The notes: generated from the sequence alone by a model not told the origin. Shown: positions 53,414 through 62,375, counted from the stretch's first letter. The stretch is 64,000 nt of DNA from an uncultured Blautia sp. (GCF_934371575.1 NZ_CAKRNY010000016.1:9318-73317), one strand, 5' to 3'. Made by a program: numbers and translations.

Positions 53414-54124
53414 TTATTTAACCACCTTACTTATGTAGTTTGTCAACGCTTCCATAAAAGCATTCTTTCTGGTTCTTCCTATGGAGAGCTTCTCATGATT
53501 GATTTCCACATAGCCGTCACTGACTCCATCCACAAATTTCAGATTCACCAAATATCCTTTATTGCAACGGATAAAATCATATTTTTGCAGCTTATCTTCA
53601 TATTCCTTCATTGTTCCATTTCCACTTATTACCTCTGTCACAGTATGAAAAAGAAGAGTGTGTCCCTGGCTTTCCAGATAGCAGATCTGGTTTAGATCTA
53701 CCTTTTTCATTCCACCTTTTATATCCACAAGAACATACTGTGCATTGCGGTTCTGCATGCGCAAAACAGCCCGCTCAATTTTTTCACTGAACATGAAGTA
53801 GCTCACTGGCTTTAATACATAGTCCATGGCTTCCACTTCGTAGCCTTTGGTCGCATACTGATCCATGTTGGTAATAAAAATAATCACTACCTCTGGATCC
53901 TTATTCCGGATTTCCCTGGCAGCGGACATACCGTCCATAAATTTCATCTGAATATCCATAAGAATGATGTCATACTGCATATGATATTCCTCTACCAGCC
54001 CATCCCCGTCTGTATAAAACGTCACTTCTATTCCACGACCGCTTTCTTTCTGATAACGTTCCAGATATTCTTTCAATATGTCGCGGTAGGATCTTTCATC
54101 TTCAGCAACTGCAATCCTGATCAT
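53414..54124 (-). CDS. LytTR-family response regulator
   Basis: 236 aa. The receiver domain has acidic E8/D9, the phospho-acceptor D57 in YDIILMDIQM and the Lys of YVLKPVSY near 106. A LytTR DNA-binding domain follows (KVDLNQICYLESQGHTLLFHT near 145, FIRCNKGYLVNLKFV near 185). It pairs with the kinase encoded next. The GH3 gene follows the kinase by about 230 nt and is a candidate target. Its start overlaps dispersed repeat A in the leader. Confidence 0.9.
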   Translation of the reverse strand: MIRIAVAEDERSYRDILKEYLERYQKESGRGIEVTFYTDGDGLVEEYHMQYDIILMDIQMKFMDGMSAAREIRNKDPEVVIIFITNMDQYATKGYEVEAMDYVLKPVSYFMFSEKIERAVLRMQNRNAQYVLVDIKGGMKKVDLNQICYLESQGHTLLFHTVTEVISGNGTMKEYEDKLQKYDFIRCNKGYLVNLKFVDGVSDGYVEINHEKLSIGRTRKNAFMEALTNYISKVVK

Positions 54125-54129
54125 AAGTT

Positions 54130-54282
54130 TTCACCCCAGTTTCCACTGTCTCAGCCAGTCTTTTCCAGAGCATGTTTGAAAAAGACTTTCTGCAGGATGT
54201 GCGTCACAATTTGTGGATGATTGCAGAAATGATTTTTCAAGCAGGCTCTAAGGATATTTTAACAAATTTCTTCAGAATTTCA
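54130..54282. repeat. Dispersed repeat A, copy 2 (leader of the response regulator)
   Basis: The 54130-54154 block is identical to 43136-43160 and contains the ribosome site of the response regulator. The 54249-54282 block matches 43171-43204. About 80 bases not present in copy 1 separate them. Confidence 0.65.
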
Positions 54283-54342
54283 AGGCGTCCGGACAATCTG
54301 ACTTACCATTGAACAGTAATACTCTAATTTTGAACAAAACTG

Positions 54343-54435
54343 TCAACCGTCATATTCATCAGCCAGTCTGCCCAGAACAAAGCCGCTCAGAGCTGTAATT
54401 GCGACTGTCAGAATTATTTTCTTACGCGTTGCCAA
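54343..54435 (-). CDS. Possible 30-aa membrane peptide (TTG start)
   Basis: The frame reads a basic N terminus (ATRKKI), one hydrophobic stretch (ILTVAITALSGFVLG) and an acidic tail RLADEYDG. The pattern is that of a small membrane protein, but the only start is TTG, there is no ribosome site, and it begins next to dispersed repeat B. It could be the remnant of a larger gene. Confidence 0.25.
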   Translation of the reverse strand: MATRKKIILTVAITALSGFVLGRLADEYDG

Positions 54436-54469
54436 TTCGCCAAAGCATATAATTACACATTTTTCTTGA
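54436..54469. repeat. Dispersed repeat B, copy 2
   Basis: Matches 48932-48966 with one deletion and one substitution. Its right end supplies the -35 box of the marR promoter. Confidence 0.7.
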
Positions 54470-54520
54470 CAAAATTTTATCCTCTTTTTATAATTACCAT
54501 TGTTAATTAACGGTGGTAAT
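54466..54520 (+). promoter_or_regulatory. marR promoter and palindromic operator
   Basis: TTGACA, 17 nt, TATAAT (54466-54494) is a perfect sigma-A promoter. From 54493 to 54520 there is a 28-bp palindrome with half-sites ATTACCATTGTTAA and its inverted partner, matching at 12 of 14 positions. The operator overlaps the -10 and transcription start, as expected for MarR autorepression. Confidence 0.82.
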
Positions 54521-54543
54521 TATTTTTATAAGGAGAAATACAT

Positions 54544-54996
54544 ATGGACATTGAACTTATCAAGCGGATGATGGATGCCTGTTATCAGGGCAAGCGGATC
54601 CGGGATATGCTGCCGCCCCTGCCAGATGGAGTTGCATCTTCCTATATTCAGTATCTGGATATCATTGAAAAGCTGGAAAAACAAGGAATTCAGGTAAAGG
54701 TATCAGATGTAAGCGACGCTCTTTCCCTCCCACGTCCCGGTGTAACCCGTACCGTGAAGGACATGGAAGCCAAAGGCTATGTGAAAAAGTTTGCATCCGC
54801 CGAGGACGGCCGGGTTACCTACCTGACTGTCACAGAAGCCGGAAAAGCCCTTTCAGAGAAGTACAATAAACAGTACTTTACTATCCTGTCTGGTTATGTA
54901 GACAGTATTCCAGCGGAGGACATTCTATGTACCATCCGGACCATGGAGAAATTTTATAAGATTATGTGTGAAAGGAGAATTGACCTTGACAAATGA
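54544..54996 (+). CDS. MarR-family transcriptional regulator
   Basis: 150 aa with a winged helix: VKVSDVSDALSLPRPGVTRTVKDMEAKGYV near residue 55 is the recognition helix region, and FASAEDGRVTYLTVTEAG the wing. An AAGGAG site precedes the ATG. The gene overlaps the MATE efflux gene, forming a classic self-regulated drug-efflux pair. Confidence 0.9.
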   Translation: MDIELIKRMMDACYQGKRIRDMLPPLPDGVASSYIQYLDIIEKLEKQGIQVKVSDVSDALSLPRPGVTRTVKDMEAKGYVKKFASAEDGRVTYLTVTEAGKALSEKYNKQYFTILSGYVDSIPAEDILCTIRTMEKFYKIMCERRIDLDK

Positions 54997-56329
54997 AAAA
55001 AATGATTTTACCCAGGGAAGCATTCTGAAAAAGCTTGCCCTTTTTATGCTACCGATTCTGGGAGCGCTTGTACTGCAGGCAGCATATGGTGCCGTAGACC
55101 TTCTGGTAGTTGGACGCTTTGGCTCCACCTCCGGATTATCTGCCGTTTCTACCGGAAGCCAGGTACTGAACCTTGTTACTTTTGTGGTAACACAGTTTGC
55201 TATGGGAATCACAGTCCTCATAGCCCGCTATCTTGGCGAAAAAAAGCCTGAACGGATTGGCTCTGTTATTGGCGGTGCTACAGTTGTTTTTGCTGTTATT
55301 TCTGCCATACTTTTTATTGTAATGATTGCTTTCGCCCACCCTATTTCCGTGCTTATGCAGGCTCCTGCAGAGGCTGTTTCACTTACCACAAGCTATGTAA
55401 GAATCTGTGGAAGCGGTATTTTCTTCATTGTTGCCTATAACCTGCTTTCTGCTATTTTTCGTGGGCTGGGTGACAGTAAATCGCCGCTTTTATTCGTTCT
55501 GGTAGCCTGTATTGTAAATATTTTCGGAGATTTGTTTCTGGTTGCAGGACTTCATCTGGATGCTGCCGGTGCAGCTCTCGCAACCGTTTTCGCACAGGCG
55601 GTCAGTGTAATATGTGCGATCGTTCTCCTGCTGAAAAAGGAGCTTCCCTTTTCCATCCAAAAATCCGACTTCCGTTTTAATTCCCAATGTAAACGTTTTC
55701 TGGGAATCGGACTGCCGCTGGCTCTTCAGGAATTTCTTACCCAGCTGTCTTTCCTGGCACTTTGTGCATTTGTAAACAGACTGGGGCTGGAAGCCTCCTC
55801 CGGATATGGAGTTGCCTGCAAAATTGTAAACTTTGCCATGCTGATTCCAAGCGCACTGATGCAGTCCATGGCATCCTTCGTTTCCCAGAACGTAGGCGCA
55901 GGAAAACCAAAGCGTGCAAAGCAGTCTATGTTCACCGGAATCGGAGTCGGACTGCTATTCGGATGTCTGGTTTTTGTTCTGGTTCTATTGAAGGGTGATG
56001 TACTTGCCAGCCTGTTCTCAACGGATGCAGCCGTTATCCAGAAAGGCTTTGAGTATCTGAAGGGCTTCGCTCCTGAAACAATTTTAACTGCAATTATGTT
56101 CAGTATGGTTGGTTATTTTAACGGAAATAATCAGACCTTGTGGGTTCTGTTCCAGGGATTGTTTCAGACACTTCTGGTACGTCTTCCAATGTCATATTAT
56201 ATGAGCATTCAGCCTGATGCCAGCCTGACAAAAATCGGCATGGCGGCACCTGCCTCCACATTGGTGGGAATTTTGCTTAATGTGATTTTCTTTCTGTATT
56301 TTAACAAAAAAATCAATAATAAATCGTGA
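54986..56329 (+). CDS. MATE-family efflux transporter
   Basis: 447 aa from a TTG at 54986, which has AAAGGAG 8 nt upstream; a GTG at 54968 overlaps that site. The 12 membrane helices come in two MATE halves. LPILGALVLQAAYGAVDLLVVGRFG near residue 22 and its counterpart GIGLPLALQEFLTQLSFLALCAFVNRLG near 237 are family signatures. It uses Na+ or H+ gradients to export cationic drugs or toxins. It overlaps marR by 11 nt. Confidence 0.9.
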   Translation: MTNEKNDFTQGSILKKLALFMLPILGALVLQAAYGAVDLLVVGRFGSTSGLSAVSTGSQVLNLVTFVVTQFAMGITVLIARYLGEKKPERIGSVIGGATVVFAVISAILFIVMIAFAHPISVLMQAPAEAVSLTTSYVRICGSGIFFIVAYNLLSAIFRGLGDSKSPLLFVLVACIVNIFGDLFLVAGLHLDAAGAALATVFAQAVSVICAIVLLLKKELPFSIQKSDFRFNSQCKRFLGIGLPLALQEFLTQLSFLALCAFVNRLGLEASSGYGVACKIVNFAMLIPSALMQSMASFVSQNVGAGKPKRAKQSMFTGIGVGLLFGCLVFVLVLLKGDVLASLFSTDAAVIQKGFEYLKGFAPETILTAIMFSMVGYFNGNNQTLWVLFQGLFQTLLVRLPMSYYMSIQPDASLTKIGMAAPASTLVGILLNVIFFLYFNKKINNKS

Positions 56330-56331
56330 TA

Positions 56332-56368
56332 AAAAAGGCTGACAGATTTGAGTTGTCAGCCTTTTTTC
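56332..56368 (+). terminator. Terminator of the marR-MATE operon
   Basis: AAAAAGGCTGACA pairs with TGTCAGCC and runs into TTTTTTC. Confidence 0.9.
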
Positions 56369-56420
56369 AGCTTTGATTGCAATATAGTTTTATTTTACCC
56401 ATAATTTTCCTCATAATCTA

Positions 56421-56449
56421 TTGACAACTTAAGAAAATAGTTCTATAAT
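56421..56449 (+). promoter_or_regulatory. Consensus sigma-A promoter of rubredoxin
   Basis: TTGACA, 17 nt, TATAAT, ending 48 nt before the rubredoxin start codon. Confidence 0.85.
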
Positions 56450-56497
56450 TTCAAATATAATAACAGTAATCATTATTATTTTAGGGAGGATTTGATT

Positions 56498-56653
56498 ATG
56501 AAATATGTATGTGACGTATGCGGATGGGAATATGATGAAGAGCAGGGATATCCAGAAGGCGGAATTGCTCCTGGTACGAAATGGGAAGATGTTCCTGAGG
56601 ACTTTGAATGTCCGTTATGCTCTGTTGGGAAAGATCAGTTTTCTCAGGAATAA
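56498..56653 (+). CDS. Rubredoxin
   Basis: 51 aa with a GGGAGGA site. Two Cys pairs, YVCDVCGWEYDEEQGYPE near the N terminus and DFECPLCSVGKDQF near the C terminus, hold a single iron. Aromatic residues W11, Y13 and W30 are the usual core. It transfers single electrons in the cytoplasm, typically to rubrerythrin or flavodiiron oxygen-scavenging proteins. It has its own promoter and terminator. Confidence 0.95.
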   Translation: MKYVCDVCGWEYDEEQGYPEGGIAPGTKWEDVPEDFECPLCSVGKDQFSQE

Positions 56654-56680
56654 CTGCCGCTATATTGCTAAGTGAATGAA

Positions 56681-56726
56681 AAAGTCCCCTGCGCAGTCTG
56701 TAAAATACACTGCGTAGGGGACTTGT
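56681..56726 (+). terminator. Terminator of rubredoxin
   Basis: AAGTCCCCT..GCAGT pairs with ACTGC..AGGGGACTT and is followed by GTTTTG. Read in reverse it can also end the convergent cstA transcript. Confidence 0.85.
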
Positions 56727-56747
56727 TTTGTGACGGGGTTATTCTTA

Positions 56748-58451
56748 TTATGCTCGTTTTGCTGCTTTTTCAGTCTCTGGTTTTTCCAAAAGCTTCTTAA
56801 TACCCTGGATTGCAACCAGCACACCCAGTATTAACAGTAATACTGCAAATATCAGCTGTAAAGAATTTCCAAGATCCAGACCTGTTGTTACAAATGCTTT
56901 GGAAAGCTTTACGATTGTCATTCCAAGTGCTGTAAAGGTGACTGCCATCATAAATACCATTGGTACCCAAAGCATCCAGCCCTGACGCTTGGTCTTCTTT
57001 AAGAATACAGCGCAGGCCACCAGTGCAAGTACAGATAACAGCTGGTTTGCAGAACCGAACAGTGGCCAGATTTCTGCATATCCAACCTTGGTAAGCAGGT
57101 AAGCAAGTACAAGTGTAATGATGGTTGCAAAGTATTTGTTTGTTACCACTTTCTGGAATGGGCTCATATTGTCCTCATCTGTGTCGGAATCAAGGAAAAA
57201 TTCCTGGAAGGACAGACGTCCGACTCTGGCTACAGAATCAAGGGAGGTCAGCGCAAATGCAGAGACTGCAAGGTTGATCAGGGTGAACACAAGGGAGTGA
57301 GGCAGACCGATCACAGAAAGGAAGTTTGCAATCGCACCTGCGAAAATCTGCGGCTGTGTGGTAAGTCCCTGTGCTGCTGCCTCGCCCTGTCCAAAGGATG
57401 CAACTGCGATCAATGCGATGATTGCAAGCATACTCTCCATAAGCATTGCACCAAAGGAAACCGGAAGCATGTTCTTTTCATTTTTGATCTGCTTGGAAGC
57501 AGTACCGGAAGATACCAGGGAATGGAAGCCGGAAACTGCACCACAGGCGATTGTTACAAATAAGATTGGGAACATGTACTGTCCATCTACGTTAAAGCTT
57601 GTAAATGCCTGAAGGTTACATGCCGGGTTTGCTGCAAATACACCGATAACAGCGCCCACGATCATGAAGATCAGCAGATAGCTGTTCAGATAATCACGAG
57701 GCTGGAGCAGTGCCCATACAGGAGCCACACTGGCTACCAGAATATACGCAAAGATAATAATGTGCCAGGTTCCAAGGCTTACATACATTGGGAACTGAAG
57801 ACCCAGCGCAATTGCTGCAACCAACAGCACAATTGCAAAAGCAGTATTGACCCATTTATTGAACTTTGTATATTTCAGAAAAAATCCAAGTCCAACAGCT
57901 TCAAAAATGAATAACATGGAAGTTGTCGCAACAGCTCCGTTTGCCACTACCTTTGTCACTTCTCCTGCGTCATTTGTGGCAAATCCGTTAAAGGTTCCGG
58001 CTACAACATCTGCGAATGCCGCAACAACCAGAATACAGAACAGCCAGCAGAATAAAAGGAATAATTTTTTTCCAAGTTTTCCAATGTACGCTTCAATTAT
58101 GTATCCGATTGTACGTCCTTTATTCTTTACAGAGGCATACATGGATGCAAAATCCTGAACTGCTCCAAAGAACACACCACCGATCAGGATCCAAAGCAAT
58201 ACCGGAAGCCATCCAAAAATTGCTGCCTGGATTGGTCCGTTGATCGGGCCGGCACCGGCAATGGATGCGAACTGATGTCCAAATACTACATTGGTATCAG
58301 CCGGTACATAGTCAACTCCATCCTCCATTTCGTAAGCCGGAGTTTTTGCTTTCGGGTCAATTCCCCATTTGTTCTGAAGGTAACGGCCATACAGAAGATA
58401 GGCGCCGCCCAGAACTACGATAGCGATTACCATCATCATAATTCCACTCAT
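56748..58451 (-). CDS. cstA: CstA-family carbon-starvation transporter under T-box control
   Basis: 567 aa with about 15-16 membrane helices. The CstA signature FGHQFASIAGAGPINGPIQA lies near residue 57, and FGAVQDFASMYASVKNKGRT near 95. Family members import pyruvate or peptides/amino acids. The C-terminal CstA cytosolic domain is short. The gene is preceded by a full T-box leader with an apparent Ile specifier, so expression should rise when charged tRNA-Ile is scarce. That points to a nutritional, amino-acid or peptide uptake role. Start behind GGAGAGAG. Confidence 0.9.
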   Translation of the reverse strand: MSGIMMMVIAIVVLGGAYLLYGRYLQNKWGIDPKAKTPAYEMEDGVDYVPADTNVVFGHQFASIAGAGPINGPIQAAIFGWLPVLLWILIGGVFFGAVQDFASMYASVKNKGRTIGYIIEAYIGKLGKKLFLLFCWLFCILVVAAFADVVAGTFNGFATNDAGEVTKVVANGAVATTSMLFIFEAVGLGFFLKYTKFNKWVNTAFAIVLLVAAIALGLQFPMYVSLGTWHIIIFAYILVASVAPVWALLQPRDYLNSYLLIFMIVGAVIGVFAANPACNLQAFTSFNVDGQYMFPILFVTIACGAVSGFHSLVSSGTASKQIKNEKNMLPVSFGAMLMESMLAIIALIAVASFGQGEAAAQGLTTQPQIFAGAIANFLSVIGLPHSLVFTLINLAVSAFALTSLDSVARVGRLSFQEFFLDSDTDEDNMSPFQKVVTNKYFATIITLVLAYLLTKVGYAEIWPLFGSANQLLSVLALVACAVFLKKTKRQGWMLWVPMVFMMAVTFTALGMTIVKLSKAFVTTGLDLGNSLQLIFAVLLLILGVLVAIQGIKKLLEKPETEKAAKRA

Positions 58452-58486
58452 AATCTCTCTCCTCGTCTTTCATTTGTAGTCAGGTG

Positions 58487-58530
58487 AGTCCCCCACTGTT
58501 TATTGCATTTCGCAACCGTCCCTGGGGACT
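58487..58530 (-). other. Secondary hairpin in the cstA leader
   Basis: AGTCCCC and GGGGACT arms (58487-58493 and 58524-58530) with an inner TTGCGAAATGCAA loop lie between the T-box terminator and the cstA start. Its role is unknown; it has no T-run. Confidence 0.45.
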
Positions 58531-58552
58531 TACTTAATTTGGTTAATATATA

Positions 58553-58845
58553 TAAAAAAACGCCCTTGCTATCCAACTGGATAACAAAGGCGGAATTTCC
58601 GTGGTACCACTTTGTATTATCGCATCAATTGCTAAATGCGATCACTCATCGCTGTCGATAAAAACAGCCTCTTCTGTAACGTGAAGATTACGTCCCAGCT
58701 TACTGAAATTACTTATTATTCAGTGGGATGCTCCCAGGTGATACCACAAAATACCTTCTGCCGCCTCTCACCAGCCTGCGGCTCTCTGTGTTCCGGTTAT
58801 CTTTTGTAATTTGTCCTGTTCAATGCATTTTTCTTTATCCAACTA
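58553..58845 (-). ncRNA. T-box riboswitch, probable Ile (AUC) specifier, upstream of cstA
   Basis: On the minus strand the leader contains stem I with the AGAGAG motif, an apical GGTGAGAGGCGG region, and a specifier segment reading GGTATC-ACCTGGGAGC. By alignment to the usual XXX-ACYTNGGAG pattern the specifier codon is ATC. The hallmark T-box AAAGTGGTACCACGGA is at about 58596-58614. It is followed by a terminator CGCC..TTGTTATCC / GGATAGCAA..GGGCG with seven T (58553-58594). All elements are in order and spacing. Gly (GGT) is the main alternative specifier reading. Confidence 0.9.
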
Positions 58846-58976
58846 AAGTTTTACTACTTTTTTCAGAAAATTGCAATACAGCATTTGTACATATTCGATA
58901 GTTTTATTTTTTCTTTTTTGTGCATTTTGTACATCTCGATGTTTCGATGTTAACTCAAAAACTGGCAACCGTTTTC

Positions 58977-59705
58977 TTATATACCGAATAAATTGCTAAT
59001 ATCAACGCTGTCATCCATAATCCTGTTACTTGGTTTTTTTGCGTTTTCCAACATGGATTCCACTCTGTTTTCCACTGCTACGTCAATAAATTTTACCATA
59101 TCTATTCCACGCAGTTCAAAAAACAATGCCGGGTTTTCATCAAGCCTTACGCCCACACCGTAAAGCGCAGCAGCTACATGCTTGCACATCAAAGCCCAGT
59201 CCGGACAGCTGCAGTTAAAGCTGATTTCGCTGGACTTTGGAAATAAACCGCCTTCACTGGTAAACACTTCTTTCATTGCAATAGGAAAATTACCAGAAAG
59301 AAGTTCCTCCATATTTTCAATTTTTTCGCTGCACTCTGCAATAATCTGCTGGCAATGCTCCTGATTCAAAGGGCTGATTCTTATCTCAACCTTATATGGT
59401 GTCTTTCTTCTTCCTTGTACTTTAGCCTCTATTTTTCCCTTTTTGATCTGAAGATCTACAACGGTTCCAGTTCTTACATAGCGCTTCCCTCTGTCCAGTC
59501 TGGAACCATAATCGGCATATTTCTCCAGATTTTCGCACCATGCATTTCCCCACCAGGTTTTCGTGATTGCTCTTCCCTTGATAAAAATCGGATGCATCTC
59601 TTTTCCTTTTTTCTGTTGTTTCTTAATGCTTTCATCTGCATTCTTTTTCAACAGACTTTCACTTGGCTGGCTGAACTGCTGTTCCTCATCCCAATATTTC
59701 CTCAT
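58977..59705 (-). CDS. SWIM zinc-finger protein
   Basis: 242 aa. A lysine-rich N terminus; KTWWGNAWCENLEKYADYGSR near residue 49, which is typical of bacterial SWIM proteins; and the SWIM finger CSCPDWALMCKHVAAALYGVG near 165 (C-x-C-x(n)-C-x-H). SWIM domains bind DNA or proteins. It directly follows a SNF2 helicase gene by 38 nt, the same pairing as Bacillus ywqB/ywqA, so it is likely a helicase partner. Function unknown. Confidence 0.85.
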   Translation of the reverse strand: MRKYWDEEQQFSQPSESLLKKNADESIKKQQKKGKEMHPIFIKGRAITKTWWGNAWCENLEKYADYGSRLDRGKRYVRTGTVVDLQIKKGKIEAKVQGRRKTPYKVEIRISPLNQEHCQQIIAECSEKIENMEELLSGNFPIAMKEVFTSEGGLFPKSSEISFNCSCPDWALMCKHVAAALYGVGVRLDENPALFFELRGIDMVKFIDVAVENRVESMLENAKKPSNRIMDDSVDISNLFGI

Positions 59706-59743
59706 GTTTCTTCCTTTCCGGTAACTATTCAGTTGGCAATATT

Positions 59744-62356
59744 TTATGAATCTTCCAGACGAAGCAGTGAAAACAGCTCTTCATTTCCAAGATTTGTAAT
59801 CCATTTCTCACTTCCGGAACCAATTACATTCTCAGCAAGTTCCTTTTTGGAATTTATGATCGCATCGATTTTTTCCTCAATGGTTCCCTGACAAACCAGC
59901 TTGTGCACCATAACGTCCTTTGTCTGTCCAATTCTGAAGGCTCTGTCTGTTGCCTGATTTTCCACAGCCGGATTCCACCAGCGGTCAAAATGGATTACAT
60001 GATTCGCCTTCGTCAGATTCAATCCTGTTCCTGCTGCTTTTACAGACAGTACAATAAAAGGTACATATTTTTCGCTCTGGAACAGCTCTACTATTTCTGC
60101 TCTTTTCTTTACGGGCGTCCCACCATGGATCACATATCCCTTCCTGTGGAAGATTTCAGAAAGATAATCCGACAAATATCCTGCAATCTCCTTAAACTGG
60201 GTAAATACAATTACCCGCTCCCTTTTCTCATAAATTGTCTCACACAATTCCTTTAACATTGCGAATTTACCGCTGTCAGCAGGTATATAATCGGTCTGTC
60301 CCAGATACTGGTCTGGATGGTTACATATCTGCTTCAGCTTCATGATTGTTCCAAGAACAATTCCTTTTCTCTCTATTCCATCCGCTTCAAGAATTTTTGT
60401 TTCCATATCGGCAACTGTTTTCCGGTAAAGAACCGTCTGTTTCTTAGATAAGGCCGCATAATCTACCATTTCTACTTTTTCCGGTAAATCTGAAATAATA
60501 CTCTTATCCGTTTTTACTCTGCGAAGCATAAAGGGACTGATCATTGACTTCAGCTTGATATAACGCTGTGGATTTTCTTCAAGTCCTTTACAAAACTCAT
60601 GAAATTCTTTGGAGGATCCCAGAAGACCATGATTCAGAAAATCAAATAATGACCATAAATTTGTAAGATCATTTTCAATGGGCGTACCTGTCATTGCAAT
60701 ACGCATACTGCTTTTCATCTTTTTAATTTCTCTGGTCTGTTTCGTTACAGGATTTTTTATAGCCTGGGCTTCATCCAGGATCAGACAATCCCAGATTCTT
60801 TCTTTTAACACATCCATTTTGGCAGCCATTCCATATGTGGTGATCGTAAGAAATGGAAGTTTTTCTCTTGCAATTTCCGCGAGTTTGGATGAACTTTGTC
60901 CATGAAGAATACAAGCTTCCATTTCCGGCGCAAATTTATCTTTTTCTTTTTTCCAGTTTCCGATCAGAGAAGCTGGTACAATTAATAAAGCATGTGCATT
61001 TTTATTTGTTTTTCTCACTTTTTCCAGATATGCCAGCACCTGTACCGTTTTTCCAAGACCCATATCATCTGCAAGACAGGCTCCAAAGCCCAGTTGATTC
61101 ATATAGTTCAGCCAGGTATAACCGCTTTTCTGGTAAGGACGAAGGGCAGCCTGAAAAGATTTTGGAACCATAGTGCTGCGAATGCGTCTCGGATTCTTAA
61201 GATCCAGAAGCATCCTGGAAAGCCATGTTCCATTTGAAACAACAGCTCCCACATCCGGCAGAACTTTATCATTTCCCATTTCCAGCTGCATTGCTTCGCG
61301 AAATGTAAGTGTCTCCGGAACATTTCCCATTTCTCCCAACAGCTTATGCAGCTTTTCATGATTTACCTCAACCCATTTTCCCTTCAGCAAAGCCAATCCT
61401 TCGGTCTGATTTAACAGCATTTGGATTTCCTGATGAGTTAGTGCAACACCGTCTACCTCTAGAGATGGCAGAACGGAAATCAATGCGTCAAAGCCTAACA
61501 TGGAAGGTTTTTCTTCTCCCAGTTTCACGTTAACGGACAGCATGGCATTCTTTTTCCGCCACCAGTTTGGAATTCTGCATAAAATACCGGTCTGCTCTAT
61601 TTTCTCAATATCTTTTAAAAAGGAATAGGCTTCTTTTGCTGTAAAACGCAGGGTATGAAACATTTCGCCGCTTTCCATCAGTTCTGCGATCAAAGACGAT
61701 ACTTCTGCGGCCCGGTTCAGGCATGATAAAAGAGTAAGAAGCTTTTCCCGGTCTTCCTTATATTCTGTCAGTGCATACTGGAGAGGCATATGCTGCACGC
61801 TTCCATCCTCTCGTTTCGACGCATAAGTAGCCAGAAATGCAAAAGGAAATTCTGTGTCCTTATTTTCTACCAGATGCAGGAAAATGCGCTCTGGTACATG
61901 AAGATTCTGATTTCGTTCTGCCAGATACATGGCAACGGAGCCTTTATATTCATGAATTTCTTTTTTAAAGATTTCACTCAGACCACTGAATAAATTCTGG
62001 ATCCATCTCGCAGTTACAAATTCAGTTCCAATGGCATAAGGCGTTGCTTCAAGCAAATTCTGGATGCATTCCTCAGATGGCTGGATATTTACCTTATCCC
62101 GTGCAAGCTCCAGTTCCGGAAGTCTGGTCAGTTCTTTAAAAAATGCGTCTGATATCTGATACAGAAAATGTCCGGATACAGTCAGCGAAGATGGGTTCTC
62201 TACATTCCCCAATGCGTAAAGCAATTCTATAGAATTTATTTCGCTCTTATCTTCCTCTCCAACTTCCGGGTAAAACCCTTTTTCAGTAAAAATATATTGT
62301 CTTGACACATCTATTTCAATTTTAGGGATTTGAGTGTTCTTTAATTTTTTCATCAT
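59744..62356 (-). CDS. SNF2-family helicase
   Basis: About 870 aa from the ATG at 62356; an in-frame ATG at 62434 lies inside the preceding gene. The N-terminal 400 residues are a SNF2-associated domain. The two RecA lobes have LADDMGLGKTVQVLAYLE near 455, LILDEAQAIKNP near 545, TGTPIENDLTNLWSLFDFL, and the C-terminal FTQFKEIAGYL near 745 and DRWWNPAVENQATDRAFRIGQ near 805. These enzymes translocate on double-stranded DNA and remodel bound proteins. It lies between the SEC-C and SWIM genes. Confidence 0.92.
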   Translation of the reverse strand: MMKKLKNTQIPKIEIDVSRQYIFTEKGFYPEVGEEDKSEINSIELLYALGNVENPSSLTVSGHFLYQISDAFFKELTRLPELELARDKVNIQPSEECIQNLLEATPYAIGTEFVTARWIQNLFSGLSEIFKKEIHEYKGSVAMYLAERNQNLHVPERIFLHLVENKDTEFPFAFLATYASKREDGSVQHMPLQYALTEYKEDREKLLTLLSCLNRAAEVSSLIAELMESGEMFHTLRFTAKEAYSFLKDIEKIEQTGILCRIPNWWRKKNAMLSVNVKLGEEKPSMLGFDALISVLPSLEVDGVALTHQEIQMLLNQTEGLALLKGKWVEVNHEKLHKLLGEMGNVPETLTFREAMQLEMGNDKVLPDVGAVVSNGTWLSRMLLDLKNPRRIRSTMVPKSFQAALRPYQKSGYTWLNYMNQLGFGACLADDMGLGKTVQVLAYLEKVRKTNKNAHALLIVPASLIGNWKKEKDKFAPEMEACILHGQSSSKLAEIAREKLPFLTITTYGMAAKMDVLKERIWDCLILDEAQAIKNPVTKQTREIKKMKSSMRIAMTGTPIENDLTNLWSLFDFLNHGLLGSSKEFHEFCKGLEENPQRYIKLKSMISPFMLRRVKTDKSIISDLPEKVEMVDYAALSKKQTVLYRKTVADMETKILEADGIERKGIVLGTIMKLKQICNHPDQYLGQTDYIPADSGKFAMLKELCETIYEKRERVIVFTQFKEIAGYLSDYLSEIFHRKGYVIHGGTPVKKRAEIVELFQSEKYVPFIVLSVKAAGTGLNLTKANHVIHFDRWWNPAVENQATDRAFRIGQTKDVMVHKLVCQGTIEEKIDAIINSKKELAENVIGSGSEKWITNLGNEELFSLLRLEDS

Positions 62357-62375
62357 TTGTTTTCCCACAATGTCT

